A stretch of DNA of 64,000 bases. Origin: Fictibacillus phosphorivorans (GTDB lineage Bacteria > Bacillota > Bacilli > Bacillales > Fictibacillaceae). This document shows positions 25,740 to 34,130 of the stretch, piece after piece. Each line of letters starts with the position of its first letter. Position 1 is the stretch's first letter. Below the pieces are notes generated by a model. It ran no database searches. It worked only from the letters and a program-made list of their open reading frames with translations, and was not told where the DNA came from. The translations under genes were made by a program, and so were the position numbers. The DNA lies in the NCBI RefSeq assembly GCF_007673525.1, contig NZ_VDZU01000001.1, positions 1,808,177-1,872,176 of the forward strand, written 5' to 3'.

Positions 25740-26768
25740 ATGAAAGACAGAATTAGTGCTTACGATGTAGCAAGAAAAGCAAGTGTGTCCCAGTCTACCG
25801 TATCGAGGGTGCTGAACAATTACCCTCATATTAAAGAGTCAACGAAACAAAAAGTTCTCATCGCGATCGAGGAGCTAGGCTTTACACGGGATGAAATTGC
25901 AAGAAGTCTCGCGAGTAATAAAACGAGGACGATCGGTTTAATTGTAGGGGATATAACGAATCCTTTCTTTGCAGAGAGCGCCAAGGTAATCACAGGAAAA
26001 GCGCAGGAGAGGCAGTACGATGTAATTCTTTGCAACACCAATCACAACGAAGAAAACTTAAACAAATACATTCAGACGCTGAAAGGCAAGCGCGTCGACG
26101 GGATCATCATTGCCTCAGCCGATAAGAACAACGAACGAATCAAAGAGTTATATAATCAAAATTTTCCCGTCATTTTATTTAATAGTATTTTGGAACATGA
26201 GAAAGCGAACTATATTGCGGTGAATAACTACAAGGGAGCAAAAATCGCTGTAGAACACCTCTATCAACTAAATCACCGCCGCATCGGATATATTGCCGGC
26301 CCATCCAAGTACTTGACGACACACCTAAGAAATCTGGGGTATGAAGAAGTGCTGAAGGAATTGGGAATTGAGAGAAATGACGAGTACATCTACAATAAGG
26401 AATTCTCATATGACGAGGTCTACCACTTCACCAAAGCATTACTAAAAAAACGCGACCGTCCCACTAGCTTTTTCGCTGCTTCTGATCAGATGGCTCTCGC
26501 AGTCCTAGATGCAGCAGCAAGCGAGAACATCAAGGTACCAGAACAACTATCGGTGATTGGCTTTGATGACATCGATTTAGCAAGGAATCAATACATCGGT
26601 TTATCGACAATTACTCAGCCCAAAGAAAAAATGGCTACACTTGCATTGGAGAAGCTGATTTCCCTTATAGAAGACGGGGAAGAGAACGATGCTGGGTTCC
26701 AAATTATATTAGAACCCGATTTGATCCAACGAAAAACGACGGGGTTTCTTGTGGAGAAATCGACTTAG
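25740..26768 (+). CDS. LacI-family transcriptional regulator
   Basis: A 342-residue regulator. The helix-turn-helix A-Y-D-V-A-R-K-A-S-V-S-Q-S-T-V-S-R-V-L-N-N covers residues 7-27, the hinge helix L-G-F-T-R-D-E-I-A-R-S-L about 47-58, and a periplasmic-binding-like sensor follows (T-I-G-L-I-V-G-D-I-T-N-P-F-F). The C-terminal V-I-G-F-D-D-I and L-S-T-I-T-Q-P segments are canonical. It lies inside the cluster it probably controls, and its four candidate operators have the central C-G expected of LacI proteins. The inducer is probably the pathway substrate or an intermediate. Confidence 0.92.
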   Translation: MKDRISAYDVARKASVSQSTVSRVLNNYPHIKESTKQKVLIAIEELGFTRDEIARSLASNKTRTIGLIVGDITNPFFAESAKVITGKAQERQYDVILCNTNHNEENLNKYIQTLKGKRVDGIIIASADKNNERIKELYNQNFPVILFNSILEHEKANYIAVNNYKGAKIAVEHLYQLNHRRIGYIAGPSKYLTTHLRNLGYEEVLKELGIERNDEYIYNKEFSYDEVYHFTKALLKKRDRPTSFFAASDQMALAVLDAAASENIKVPEQLSVIGFDDIDLARNQYIGLSTITQPKEKMATLALEKLISLIEDGEENDAGFQIILEPDLIQRKTTGFLVEKST

Positions 26769-26783
26769 AAGGGAGGAAGGGTA

Positions 26784-27545
26784 TTGACCCAATTCGCAGA
26801 TTTAAAAGGGAAAAAGGTTTTGGTTACTGGAGGCAGTAAAGGGATTGGCAAGGATATTGCTCTTTCTTTTAGTAAGCTAGGATCGATTGTTGTCATCAGT
26901 GGGCGGAATGAAGATGACTTGTCCACCGCTGTCGATGAGTTAAAGGAGCACAACCCTCAGTGCTCGTATGTAAAGGCAGATATCAGAAAGATTGATGAGA
27001 CTTATAAGATGGTAGATAAAGCTGCTGCCCATATGGGGGGACTGGATATCGTGGTGAACAATGCAGGGATCAATCGTCCGAAAGAAGCGATGGATGTGAC
27101 CGAAGAGGATTGGGATGCCATTTTGGACACGAATCTTAAAGGAAGCTTCTTCTCCTCTCAGCGTGCAGCTCATTATTTTATCCCACAGGCTAGCGGAAAA
27201 ATCATCAATATCGTGTCACAGATGGCTTTCGTCGGGTATGTGAAACGGGCTGCCTATTGCTCAAGTAAGGGAGGAGCTGTTCAGATGACTAAGGCGCTTG
27301 CTGTCGAGTGGGCTCCTCACAATATTAAAGTGAATGCCGTCGCTCCGACGTTCATTGAAACGGAACTCACATCCGACATGTTCCTAGACAAAGAATTCTA
27401 CCAGGATGTCCTTCGCAGGATTCCATTGGGGAAACTCGCCCAACCCTCCGATGTGACAGGAGCAGTCTTGTTTCTTGCATCTGACATGGCAAACTTTATA
27501 ACAGGTGAAACCATTAAGGTGGATGGTGGTTGGACGTCTATCTAA
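26784..27545 (+). CDS. SDR-family oxidoreductase
   Basis: A 253-residue classical short-chain dehydrogenase. T-G-G-S-K-G-I-G binds the dinucleotide, N-N-A-G-I is the stabilising motif, S-Q-M with Y-C-S-S-K supplies the catalytic Ser-Tyr-Lys, and the end D-G-G-W-T-S-I is typical. It uses NAD(P) to oxidise an alcohol or sugar. The TTG start follows GGGAGGAAGGG. The gene lies 15 bases after lacI, probably in the same transcript. Confidence 0.9.
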   Translation: MTQFADLKGKKVLVTGGSKGIGKDIALSFSKLGSIVVISGRNEDDLSTAVDELKEHNPQCSYVKADIRKIDETYKMVDKAAAHMGGLDIVVNNAGINRPKEAMDVTEEDWDAILDTNLKGSFFSSQRAAHYFIPQASGKIINIVSQMAFVGYVKRAAYCSSKGGAVQMTKALAVEWAPHNIKVNAVAPTFIETELTSDMFLDKEFYQDVLRRIPLGKLAQPSDVTGAVLFLASDMANFITGETIKVDGGWTSI

Positions 27546-27571
27546 AATTTTCAAAAAAGGAGGTATGTAAC

Positions 27572-28738
27572 ATGACGAAAACAGAAGAGCGATCAAAAGA
27601 AGAAGTGAAAAGTCCATTTCATCAGCCAACACATCATGATAAGGTTTTTTACGGTGATTCAAACCTCGTCAACTCTGTAGGATATGCTGATTACAACGAA
27701 TACTCTAAGCATACAGCCCGAAAGCAAAGAATGAATGGTTTTGACGATGAATATCTTGATTTTGTGGATTATATCATTAAAATTACCCACCGAATTTGGG
27801 AAGAAAAAGGCATAGGTGTCATCTATCAAACGTATCATAACGACGTCACGATGCACACGGGGACAGACCACATTAAGGGAGTGAATGCGGTTGTATCCGG
27901 GACATTGCAGGCATTGCACGCGTTTCCAGACCGAAGGCTCATCGGTGAGAATGTGATTTGGTCCGGAAATGATGAGGAGGGGTTCCTATCTTCGCACCGT
28001 GTGGCTTCTAATGCGACCAACCTAGGAGATTCAGCGTTCGGACCGGCCACAGGGAAGAAGGTCTTCTTTAGAACGATGGTGGATTGCTTCGTTCATTCTA
28101 ACCGAATTGTAGAGGAGTGGCTTGTGAGGGACAATCTTTCACTGGTGAAGCAGCTGGGCTTTAATCCTGTTGAGGTGGCAAAGAAGTTGGGACGATCCCC
28201 TGTCACCCAAACCCACTTTGGATTAAGCGAAACGATGAACGGCCAGTTGATGCCGACGGTGTATTCGCCTAAGTCAAAAGACTTTGAAATCGGTGATTTC
28301 ATTCTGGAGATGTACAACAAACTGTGGGAATGGAGATTGTTTAATCACGTGAAGGACTTTTATTCTGATCATGCCGTCGTCCACTACATTTGCAACCAGG
28401 ATCTGATTGGATCGAGTCAGATTCAAGGGATGCTCGTCAGTTTGTTCGCCTCCTTCCCGAGTGCCAAGTTCATCGTTGAAAGAGTTACGTGTAACGAGGG
28501 TATCCAGCATAATGGATGGGATGTTGCTGTTAGATGGAGACTACAGGGCATTCATGAAGGCATCGGATATTTTGGGAGCCCGAGCGGAAAGCCGGTTGAG
28601 ATTTTGGGTATTAACCACCTAAAGGTGAGAAATAGAAAAATAATTGAAGAGTGGATCACATTTGACGGATTGGATGTGCTGAGACAGATTTATCTCGGAG
28701 AACAACATGAAGAGGAAAAAAATTATAAAACTTTTTGA
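27572..28738 (+). CDS. Second double-domain SnoaL/NTF2-like protein
   Basis: A 388-residue protein with two SnoaL-like halves. The first (residues about 60-215) has the sequence D-F-V-D-Y-I-I-K-I-T-H-R-I-W and H-N-D-V-T-M-H-T-G. The second (about 250-385) has D-F-Y-S-D-H-A-V-V-H-Y, then W-D-V-A-V-R-W-R-L and I-I-E-E-W-I-T-F-D-G. It shares the general layout, but little identity, with the protein at 22839. Start ATG 27572 follows AAAGGAGG. Its stop codon lies within the third operator palindrome. Confidence 0.75.
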   Translation: MTKTEERSKEEVKSPFHQPTHHDKVFYGDSNLVNSVGYADYNEYSKHTARKQRMNGFDDEYLDFVDYIIKITHRIWEEKGIGVIYQTYHNDVTMHTGTDHIKGVNAVVSGTLQALHAFPDRRLIGENVIWSGNDEEGFLSSHRVASNATNLGDSAFGPATGKKVFFRTMVDCFVHSNRIVEEWLVRDNLSLVKQLGFNPVEVAKKLGRSPVTQTHFGLSETMNGQLMPTVYSPKSKDFEIGDFILEMYNKLWEWRLFNHVKDFYSDHAVVHYICNQDLIGSSQIQGMLVSLFASFPSAKFIVERVTCNEGIQHNGWDVAVRWRLQGIHEGIGYFGSPSGKPVEILGINHLKVRNRKIIEEWITFDGLDVLRQIYLGEQHEEEKNYKTF

Positions 28739-28753
28739 ATGCGCATTCAAAAA
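28732..28753. promoter_or_regulatory. Operator palindrome 3
   Basis: A perfect 22-bp palindrome with core TTTGAATGCGCATTCAAA. It overlaps the stop codon of the gene before it and lies 16 bases before the alcohol dehydrogenase start, so an internal regulated promoter or a roadblock is likely. Confidence 0.78.
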
Positions 28754-28769
28754 CAGAGGAGTGAAACTG

Positions 28770-29975
28770 ATGTCAACAAGTACAACGTTAGAAAATCGTT
28801 CAATTATAAGCTTTCAAGATTTTCAAATGCCCGGAAATGTACGTTTCGGAATGGATACCTTTTACTCTCTTCCAGACGAAATCAACAAATTAAACGTGAA
28901 AAAAGTGGTCATCATTAGCGATAAGGGACTGGAGCGAGAAGGGCTCGTTCAGCGCGCCCTGGAATTAGTTGAATCCTCTGGTGTTGAGCCGGACGTGTTC
29001 TCCGATATCGAGGGGGAACCTACATTTTCACTCGTCAAAAAAGCGGTTGCGTATGTGAAGCAGGTAGAAGGCGAGCTCGTTATAGGCATTGGAGGTGGCA
29101 GCGCACTTGATGTGGCTAAAGCAACGGCGGCTCTTGTAGATAAAGAGGATATTAATCCTTATTTAAGTGGTGTGTCCTCCATTGAATCGAGGTCAGTGAA
29201 ATGCATCTTGCTTCCAACTACGTCAGGAACAGGATCAGAAGTCACGATGAACGCCATTTTCGGGGATGAAGAAAAGGAATTGAAACGAGGGATTGTCAGC
29301 AAATACCTTCTTCCAGACGTGGCCATCATCGACCCAGCTCTGACACTTTCATGCCCGCCAAGGGTGACCGCTGCTTCTGGAGTGGATGCCTTCACGCACG
29401 CAATTGAATCGTATGTCGCCTCAAAAGCAACCCCTCTTACGAGAATGTATGCAGAGAAGGCGATGAAGTTGTTCGTTCCGTCGATTACGAAGGCCGTTCA
29501 TAATGGCAAGGATTTAGAGGGACGCATCGGTATGAGTTGGGTCAGCGTATTGGCCGGTGTGTCGCTCGCTAACGCTGGAGTGGGAGCCGTTCATGCACTG
29601 GCTTATCCACTCGGCGGAAGATATCAGATTGAACATGGTGTAGCAAATGCCTTACTCATGCCATATGTGTTCAAAGTGACTGGAGTAACGTGCACGAAAG
29701 AGATGGTCGAGGTAGCACGCTATCTAAATCTCGGGGATTACACGGACCGGCCGCATCAGGCCCTCCAGGCAGTCGTAGGATACTTGTTTGATTTGCTTAA
29801 AACACTGGAGCTTCCTATATCGCTCTGTGAACTTGGGGTGAGAGAAGAGGACTTACCAACCCTTGCCAAACAATCGTCGCAAATCGATCGACTCTTATCC
29901 AATACACCGTATCAACTCACCGAATCAAAAATTCTTGAGATTTACCAACATGCATGGAAGGGAGTTGAAGCATGA
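28770..29975 (+). CDS. Iron-containing alcohol dehydrogenase
   Basis: A 401-residue group III alcohol dehydrogenase. G-I-G-G-G-S-A-L-D-V-A-K binds NAD(P), T-T-S-G-T-G-S-E-V follows, and the metal site comprises D and H in S-G-V-D-A-F-T-H-A-I-E-S-Y and the histidines of V-H-A-L-A-Y-P-L-G-G plus E-H-G-V-A-N-A. It interconverts alcohols and aldehydes. AGAGGAGTG precedes ATG 28770. Four-base overlap (ATGA) with the aldehyde dehydrogenase suggests a metabolic pair. Confidence 0.9.
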   Translation: MSTSTTLENRSIISFQDFQMPGNVRFGMDTFYSLPDEINKLNVKKVVIISDKGLEREGLVQRALELVESSGVEPDVFSDIEGEPTFSLVKKAVAYVKQVEGELVIGIGGGSALDVAKATAALVDKEDINPYLSGVSSIESRSVKCILLPTTSGTGSEVTMNAIFGDEEKELKRGIVSKYLLPDVAIIDPALTLSCPPRVTAASGVDAFTHAIESYVASKATPLTRMYAEKAMKLFVPSITKAVHNGKDLEGRIGMSWVSVLAGVSLANAGVGAVHALAYPLGGRYQIEHGVANALLMPYVFKVTGVTCTKEMVEVARYLNLGDYTDRPHQALQAVVGYLFDLLKTLELPISLCELGVREEDLPTLAKQSSQIDRLLSNTPYQLTESKILEIYQHAWKGVEA

Positions 29976-31408
29976 TGTTAAAGCAATCTTCTAAAAAGAA
30001 CCTTTTTATAAATGGCAAGTGGCAAGAAGCAGGAGATTACTACCAATTGACATCCCCTTATAACGGAAAGTTCCTCGCCAGTGTCCCACTGGCGAACAAA
30101 AGGGAAGTGGAAGATGCATTAGCAAGTGCTGAAATCGGTGCTATGAAAATGAAAGAGCTGACCTCGTTGGAACGGTCAAATGTCCTTGAACGCGTTTCTA
30201 AGCTTTTTGAAGAACGATCAGAAGAAGCAGCGGAGATTCTAGCTCTTGAATGTGCAAAACCTATCAAAGCGGCACGTGCAGAAATTGCAAGAACCATAGA
30301 AACGTATAAGTTCGCTAGTGAAGAGGCGAAGCGCATCCATGGCGAAACGATTCCGATGGATGCGGCCAAAAGTGGGAAGGGTCGCTTCGCCTACACCATC
30401 CGTGAGCCATTAGGGGTAATTGCCGCGATTACACCGTTTAATTTTCCATTCAACTTGGTCGCTCATAAGCTTGGACCGGCTTTTGCAGCGGGGAATTCAA
30501 TCGTTCTAAAGCCTGCGAATCAAACACCACTCAGTACCCTATTTACAGCGGAATTATTTGAGCAAGCAGGCTTGCCGGATGGAGCATTGAACGTTGTGAC
30601 GGGTAGAGGAAGCGTCATAGGAGATCAGCTCGTGAGGGATCCCAGAGTCAAAATGGTGACATTTACAGGAAGCGTGGAGGTCGGTCTTGGCATTAAAGAA
30701 AAAGCTGGACTGAAAAAAATCACCCTTGAACTCGGATCGAACTCAGCTGTCATCATCGATGGGACAGATGATCTTGACGCTGTCGTCGACCGATGTGTGG
30801 AAGGCGCTTACGCATTTTCCGGTCAAGTCTGCATCTCCGTTCAACGAATTTATGTCCAAGAAGAACTCTATGAAACATTTGTAGAACGCTTCGCCGAAAA
30901 AGTAAAGCAGCTTGTTATAGGGGATCCTCTATCTGAAGGAACTGACCTCTCAGCGATGATCAACGAAACCGAAGCAGAGAGAGTCGAGCGCTGGATTGAG
31001 GAAGCAGCAGAGTCAGGTGCCAACATCACACTTGGTGGAAAACGAATAGGAGCGATTTTTGAGCCTACCATCATCACAGGTGCTTCGTCCACATTATCCA
31101 TCAGCTGTAAAGAAGCCTTTGCCCCGGTCGTTACAATTACACCTTACGATTTTTTGAAAGATGTGGTTACCTGTGTGAATGACTCTCAATATGGATTGCA
31201 GGCAGGCGTTTATACGACCTCCATTCATAAAGCGTTTGACGCGATAGCCGCCCTACAGGTTGGAGGCGTTATGGTCAACGATGTTCCGACATTCCGTGTC
31301 GATCACATGCCCTATGGCGGCGTGAAAAACAGCGGGACCGGTAGAGAAGGCATCAAATATTCAATCGAAGAAATGACCGAACTGAAGCTCGTCACCATCA
31401 AATTTTAA
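29972..31408 (+). CDS. Aldehyde dehydrogenase (NAD(P)-dependent)
   Basis: A 478-residue aldehyde dehydrogenase. T-P-F-N-F-P is the oxyanion asparagine region, F-T-G-S-V-E-V-G the cofactor loop, L-E-L-G-S-N-S the general base Glu and F-S-G-Q-V-C-I-S-V-Q the nucleophile Cys. The Cys context resembles the lactaldehyde/glyceraldehyde-type branch. It probably oxidises an aldehyde made by the aldolase or the dehydrogenase of the cluster. Confidence 0.9.
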   Translation: MMLKQSSKKNLFINGKWQEAGDYYQLTSPYNGKFLASVPLANKREVEDALASAEIGAMKMKELTSLERSNVLERVSKLFEERSEEAAEILALECAKPIKAARAEIARTIETYKFASEEAKRIHGETIPMDAAKSGKGRFAYTIREPLGVIAAITPFNFPFNLVAHKLGPAFAAGNSIVLKPANQTPLSTLFTAELFEQAGLPDGALNVVTGRGSVIGDQLVRDPRVKMVTFTGSVEVGLGIKEKAGLKKITLELGSNSAVIIDGTDDLDAVVDRCVEGAYAFSGQVCISVQRIYVQEELYETFVERFAEKVKQLVIGDPLSEGTDLSAMINETEAERVERWIEEAAESGANITLGGKRIGAIFEPTIITGASSTLSISCKEAFAPVVTITPYDFLKDVVTCVNDSQYGLQAGVYTTSIHKAFDAIAALQVGGVMVNDVPTFRVDHMPYGGVKNSGTGREGIKYSIEEMTELKLVTIKF

Positions 31409-31429
31409 AGATAGAAAGGGAGATTATCT

Positions 31430-32053
31430 ATGCCTACTCAACAACCGAAAGTTAAAAGACACGTTTCAAATGAAAAGATGGAGGAAAACTGGATTGTCCG
31501 TTTCAATGACCTAAAGTCAAAAGCCATTCCACTCATGTTCATAGACAGTATCATCCCCGGGCACCAACGTCTTAATTATGCACTCATTGGGGACACGGCA
31601 AGTGAAAACGACAAATATTCCCCTGAGATAACAGAGCCTCACGGCTTTCAAATTGGAATGGTCAAGGCACCTCCAGGCAACGGCCCGGCCTACCATACAC
31701 ATGATTATATTGAAGTGTTCCTTCCGCTTTCTGGGAAATGGAGATTCTATTGGGGGAATAGCGAAGATGAAATTGAAGGAGAAACCATTATTGAAGAATG
31801 GGATCTGATTTCTCTCCCACCCGGCCTATGGAGAGGGTTTGAAAACATTAGCGATGAGGATGCGTGGATATTTGCTGTATTAGAGCAGCATGAAGTATTT
31901 GATGGAAAAGATCCATACTGGTCGCCTCAGGTCGTTAAAAAAGCGGCAGAGCACGGTTTTCATGCAGATGAGTTTGGAAAAATGGTTAAACCAGACAACT
32001 TTGCGAGCCTTGAGAAACAAATGGCTGAGAAACTCAGAGCAGGAGAAAAATAG
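31430..32053 (+). CDS. Cupin-fold protein
   Basis: A 207-residue protein. G-P-A-Y-H-T-H-D-Y-I-E-V-F-L-P-L-S-G is cupin motif 1 (G-x5-H-x-H-x3-E-x6-G), and W-D-L-I-S-L-P-P-G-L-W-R-G-F follows as motif 2. Such folds include metal-dependent dioxygenases, isomerases and sugar-binding proteins. It sits between the aldehyde dehydrogenase and the hydrolase; its stop is directly followed by the next ATG (TAGATG). Substrate unknown. Confidence 0.82.
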   Translation: MPTQQPKVKRHVSNEKMEENWIVRFNDLKSKAIPLMFIDSIIPGHQRLNYALIGDTASENDKYSPEITEPHGFQIGMVKAPPGNGPAYHTHDYIEVFLPLSGKWRFYWGNSEDEIEGETIIEEWDLISLPPGLWRGFENISDEDAWIFAVLEQHEVFDGKDPYWSPQVVKKAAEHGFHADEFGKMVKPDNFASLEKQMAEKLRAGEK

Positions 32054-32767
32054 ATGGAAAAGGAAGCACTCGTCTTACTGCCTGGTACGTTATGCGACGA
32101 GAAACTGTGGAAACATCAGTTAGAACATCTAACTGATGTTTCCAACCCCATAGTATGTGTTCTGAACAAAGAAGCAACGATTGAAGAAATGGCTGAGAGG
32201 GTCTTAGACGAAGCCCCACACCGCTTTGCCCTCGCTGGATTGTCACTCGGTGGAATTGTGGCGATGGAAATCATACGCCAGCAACCGGAAAGAGTAACAA
32301 GGCTAGGACTCTTAGACTCTAACCCCACCAGACCGAGACCGGAACAAAGGAAAAGTTGGGCAGAACTCCGTGCAATGGTTGAGGCGGGACACTTTCAACA
32401 AGTGGTACAACAACGTCTGCTGCCGAACCTCATCCATCCGAGCAGACAAGGAGATCATATGCTCGTATCAACAATCATGGATATGGCAGAAACGATAGGT
32501 CCAAACTACTATCTTAAGCAGCTACATGCTGTAGCATTGCGGTCAGATTATCGGGAAGGTTTACGGGATATTACTGTTCCCACGCTATTATTGGTAGGGA
32601 AAGACGACACCGTTTGTCCCCCGTATCTGCATGAAGAAATGAGTGCGCTCATTAAAAAATCACAATTAGTAGTGGTGGATGAATGTGGACATTTAAGTAC
32701 CCTAGAGCAGCCTGAAGCCGTTACGGATGCCCTTCAAAATTGGCTGAGGAGGAAATGCCATGCATAA
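32054..32767 (+). CDS. Alpha/beta hydrolase of the catabolic cluster
   Basis: A 237-residue alpha/beta hydrolase beginning L-V-L-L-P-G-T-L-C-D, with nucleophile elbow A-G-L-S-L-G-G (Ser), acid G-K-D-D-T-V-C and histidine E-C-G-H-L-S-T. The last eight bases overlap the aldolase gene. An enol-lactone or ester hydrolase role would suit the cluster. Codons 19-30 form a long perfect inverted repeat (see 32109). Confidence 0.82.
   Translation: MEKEALVLLPGTLCDEKLWKHQLEHLTDVSNPIVCVLNKEATIEEMAERVLDEAPHRFALAGLSLGGIVAMEIIRQQPERVTRLGLLDSNPTRPRPEQRKSWAELRAMVEAGHFQQVVQQRLLPNLIHPSRQGDHMLVSTIMDMAETIGPNYYLKQLHAVALRSDYREGLRDITVPTLLLVGKDDTVCPPYLHEEMSALIKKSQLVVVDECGHLSTLEQPEAVTDALQNWLRRKCHA
32109..32143. repeat. 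16-bp perfect inverted repeat within the hydrolase coding region
   Basis: GGAAACATCAGTTAGA (32109-32124), loop ACA, TCTAACTGATGTTTCC (32128-32143). In RNA it forms a strong hairpin 55 bases after the start codon. There is no T run after it, so it is not a standard terminator. Confidence 0.9.
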
Positions 32768-33524
32768 TCGTGTAAAGGAAAAACTTAAGAGCGGAAAAAA
32801 AGTCCTTGGTAGTTTCATAGGATTCTATTCTCCAAATCTAGTCGAAATCATGGGCTATGCTGGATTCGACTTCATCGTCATAGACGACGAGCATGGCGCA
32901 TTCAGCCAAACCGAACTGGAGAACTTGATTAGGACTGCCGAATCAGTTGACCTGGTCCCCATCGTCCGCGTCTCATATGACCCATCCAGTATCCAGAAAG
33001 CACTGGACCGTGGAGCGAAGGGAGTGCAAATTCCGATGGTCAACACAAAGGAAGATGCCATCACCGCTGTCAAACGGGCCAAATTTCCGCCATTGGGAAC
33101 GAGGGGCGTCGCATACTCACACAGAGCCGCCCACTATGGACATCAAGGAGGGGAGTCATTCCTGAATCAATCAGACGAAAACATCCTAGTCATCCCTCAT
33201 ATCGAAACCCATCATGCAGTGGAAAACATCGAGGATATCATGAGTGTCGACGGCATCGATGCCATCTTTATCGGAACTACAGACCTATCTGTCGACATGG
33301 GCTACAAACAACAAGGCGCCCAACACCCAAACGTTCAACAAACATTGCAACACCTATACCAAAAAGTTCTAGTCAAAGGAATGCCCATCGGAACGGTAGC
33401 TGCCGATAGCAAAGGAACACAGCAAGCCTTTGAAAAAGGTAACACCTATGTTTGCGTAGTGGGGAACAACGTGATATTGAATGCATTTAAGGGAGTTGTT
33501 GAACGGAAAGAAGTACTTCGTTAA
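32760..33524 (+). CDS. HpcH/HpaI-family aldolase
   Basis: A 254-residue class II pyruvate aldolase. Diagnostic parts are L-G-S-F-I-G-F-Y-S-P, D-F-I-V-I-D-D-E-H-G, V-R-V-S-Y-D-P-S, G-V-Q-I-P-M-V-N-T, the metal ligand Glu in P-H-I-E-T, and G-T-T-D-L-S-V-D-M-G with the second ligand Asp. Family members cleave 2-oxo-4-hydroxy acids to pyruvate and an aldehyde (HpaI, GarL, RhmA types). It overlaps the hydrolase gene by eight bases and ends the cluster. It is the probable carbon-bond cleavage step. Confidence 0.9.
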   Translation: MHNRVKEKLKSGKKVLGSFIGFYSPNLVEIMGYAGFDFIVIDDEHGAFSQTELENLIRTAESVDLVPIVRVSYDPSSIQKALDRGAKGVQIPMVNTKEDAITAVKRAKFPPLGTRGVAYSHRAAHYGHQGGESFLNQSDENILVIPHIETHHAVENIEDIMSVDGIDAIFIGTTDLSVDMGYKQQGAQHPNVQQTLQHLYQKVLVKGMPIGTVAADSKGTQQAFEKGNTYVCVVGNNVILNAFKGVVERKEVLR

Positions 33525-33538
33525 AAAACAGACTACTA

Positions 33539-33588
33539 AAAATCACCCATCCATTTTTGGTAAGAAATATGGATAGGTGATTTTTTTA
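33539..33588. terminator. Terminator after the catabolic cluster
   Basis: AAATCACC-ATCCAT pairs with ATGGAT-AGGTGATTT and ends with TTTTTTT (33580-33586). It separates the aldolase gene from the convergent PadR gene. Confidence 0.8.
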
Positions 33589-33590
33589 CT

Positions 33591-34130
33591 TTATACCGAA
33601 GCTTTCTCTAAGTCTGACTTTATTTCTTGAAGCCATTTTAGGTTTACTAAATGGTGAGAACGAGAATTTTCGTTCATACGGTGAAAATAATCAATCTTGC
33701 CAGGTGATTCCTTATGGTTCGCTAAGTATTCATCAAGAAGGGCAATTCTGGCTTCAGTTTGTTCAATCTGAGATTGGATACATTGCAATAATTTATTTTT
33801 ATCGAATACATCTGCAAATAATAACGTCCCATAGATTGGTAATTTTACATATTCGGTTTTCGTTCCATATTTGGTCATTAACTTATTAAATTCTTCTAAG
33901 CCCAATGACGTGATTTTAAAGGTATGAATGTCACGACCGTTGTTTGGACGTATGTGTTGTGTTTGTTCAATCCAACCTTTTTCTTCAAGTTGTTGCAAAT
34001 TGTAATAAAAGGATCCTTTCGTAAAGTTAACGATATATTGATAATGTCGTTTTTCCATTAAACTTAAGAGTTCATATCCATGAGCGCCAGGTTTTTGTAT
34101 AAGTAATCCAAGGATTAGTAAGGGAATCAA
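33591..34130 (-). CDS. PadR-family regulator
   Basis: A 179-residue PadR protein: I-L-G-L-L-I-Q-K-P-G-A-H-G-Y-E-L at the start, S-F-Y-Y-N-L-Q-Q-L-E-E-K-G-W-I as the recognition region and a C-terminal coiled-coil dimerisation domain rich in Glu and Gln. Its start overlaps the esterase-gene stop by four bases, so both form an operon. The palindrome pair upstream of the esterase is its likely operator. Confidence 0.9.
   Translation of the reverse strand: MIPLLILGLLIQKPGAHGYELLSLMEKRHYQYIVNFTKGSFYYNLQQLEEKGWIEQTQHIRPNNGRDIHTFKITSLGLEEFNKLMTKYGTKTEYVKLPIYGTLLFADVFDKNKLLQCIQSQIEQTEARIALLDEYLANHKESPGKIDYFHRMNENSRSHHLVNLKWLQEIKSDLEKASV

Noticed and set aside
25826..26409. Antisense frames over the LacI gene
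   Set aside because: Shadows of the LacI coding sequence with no start signals.
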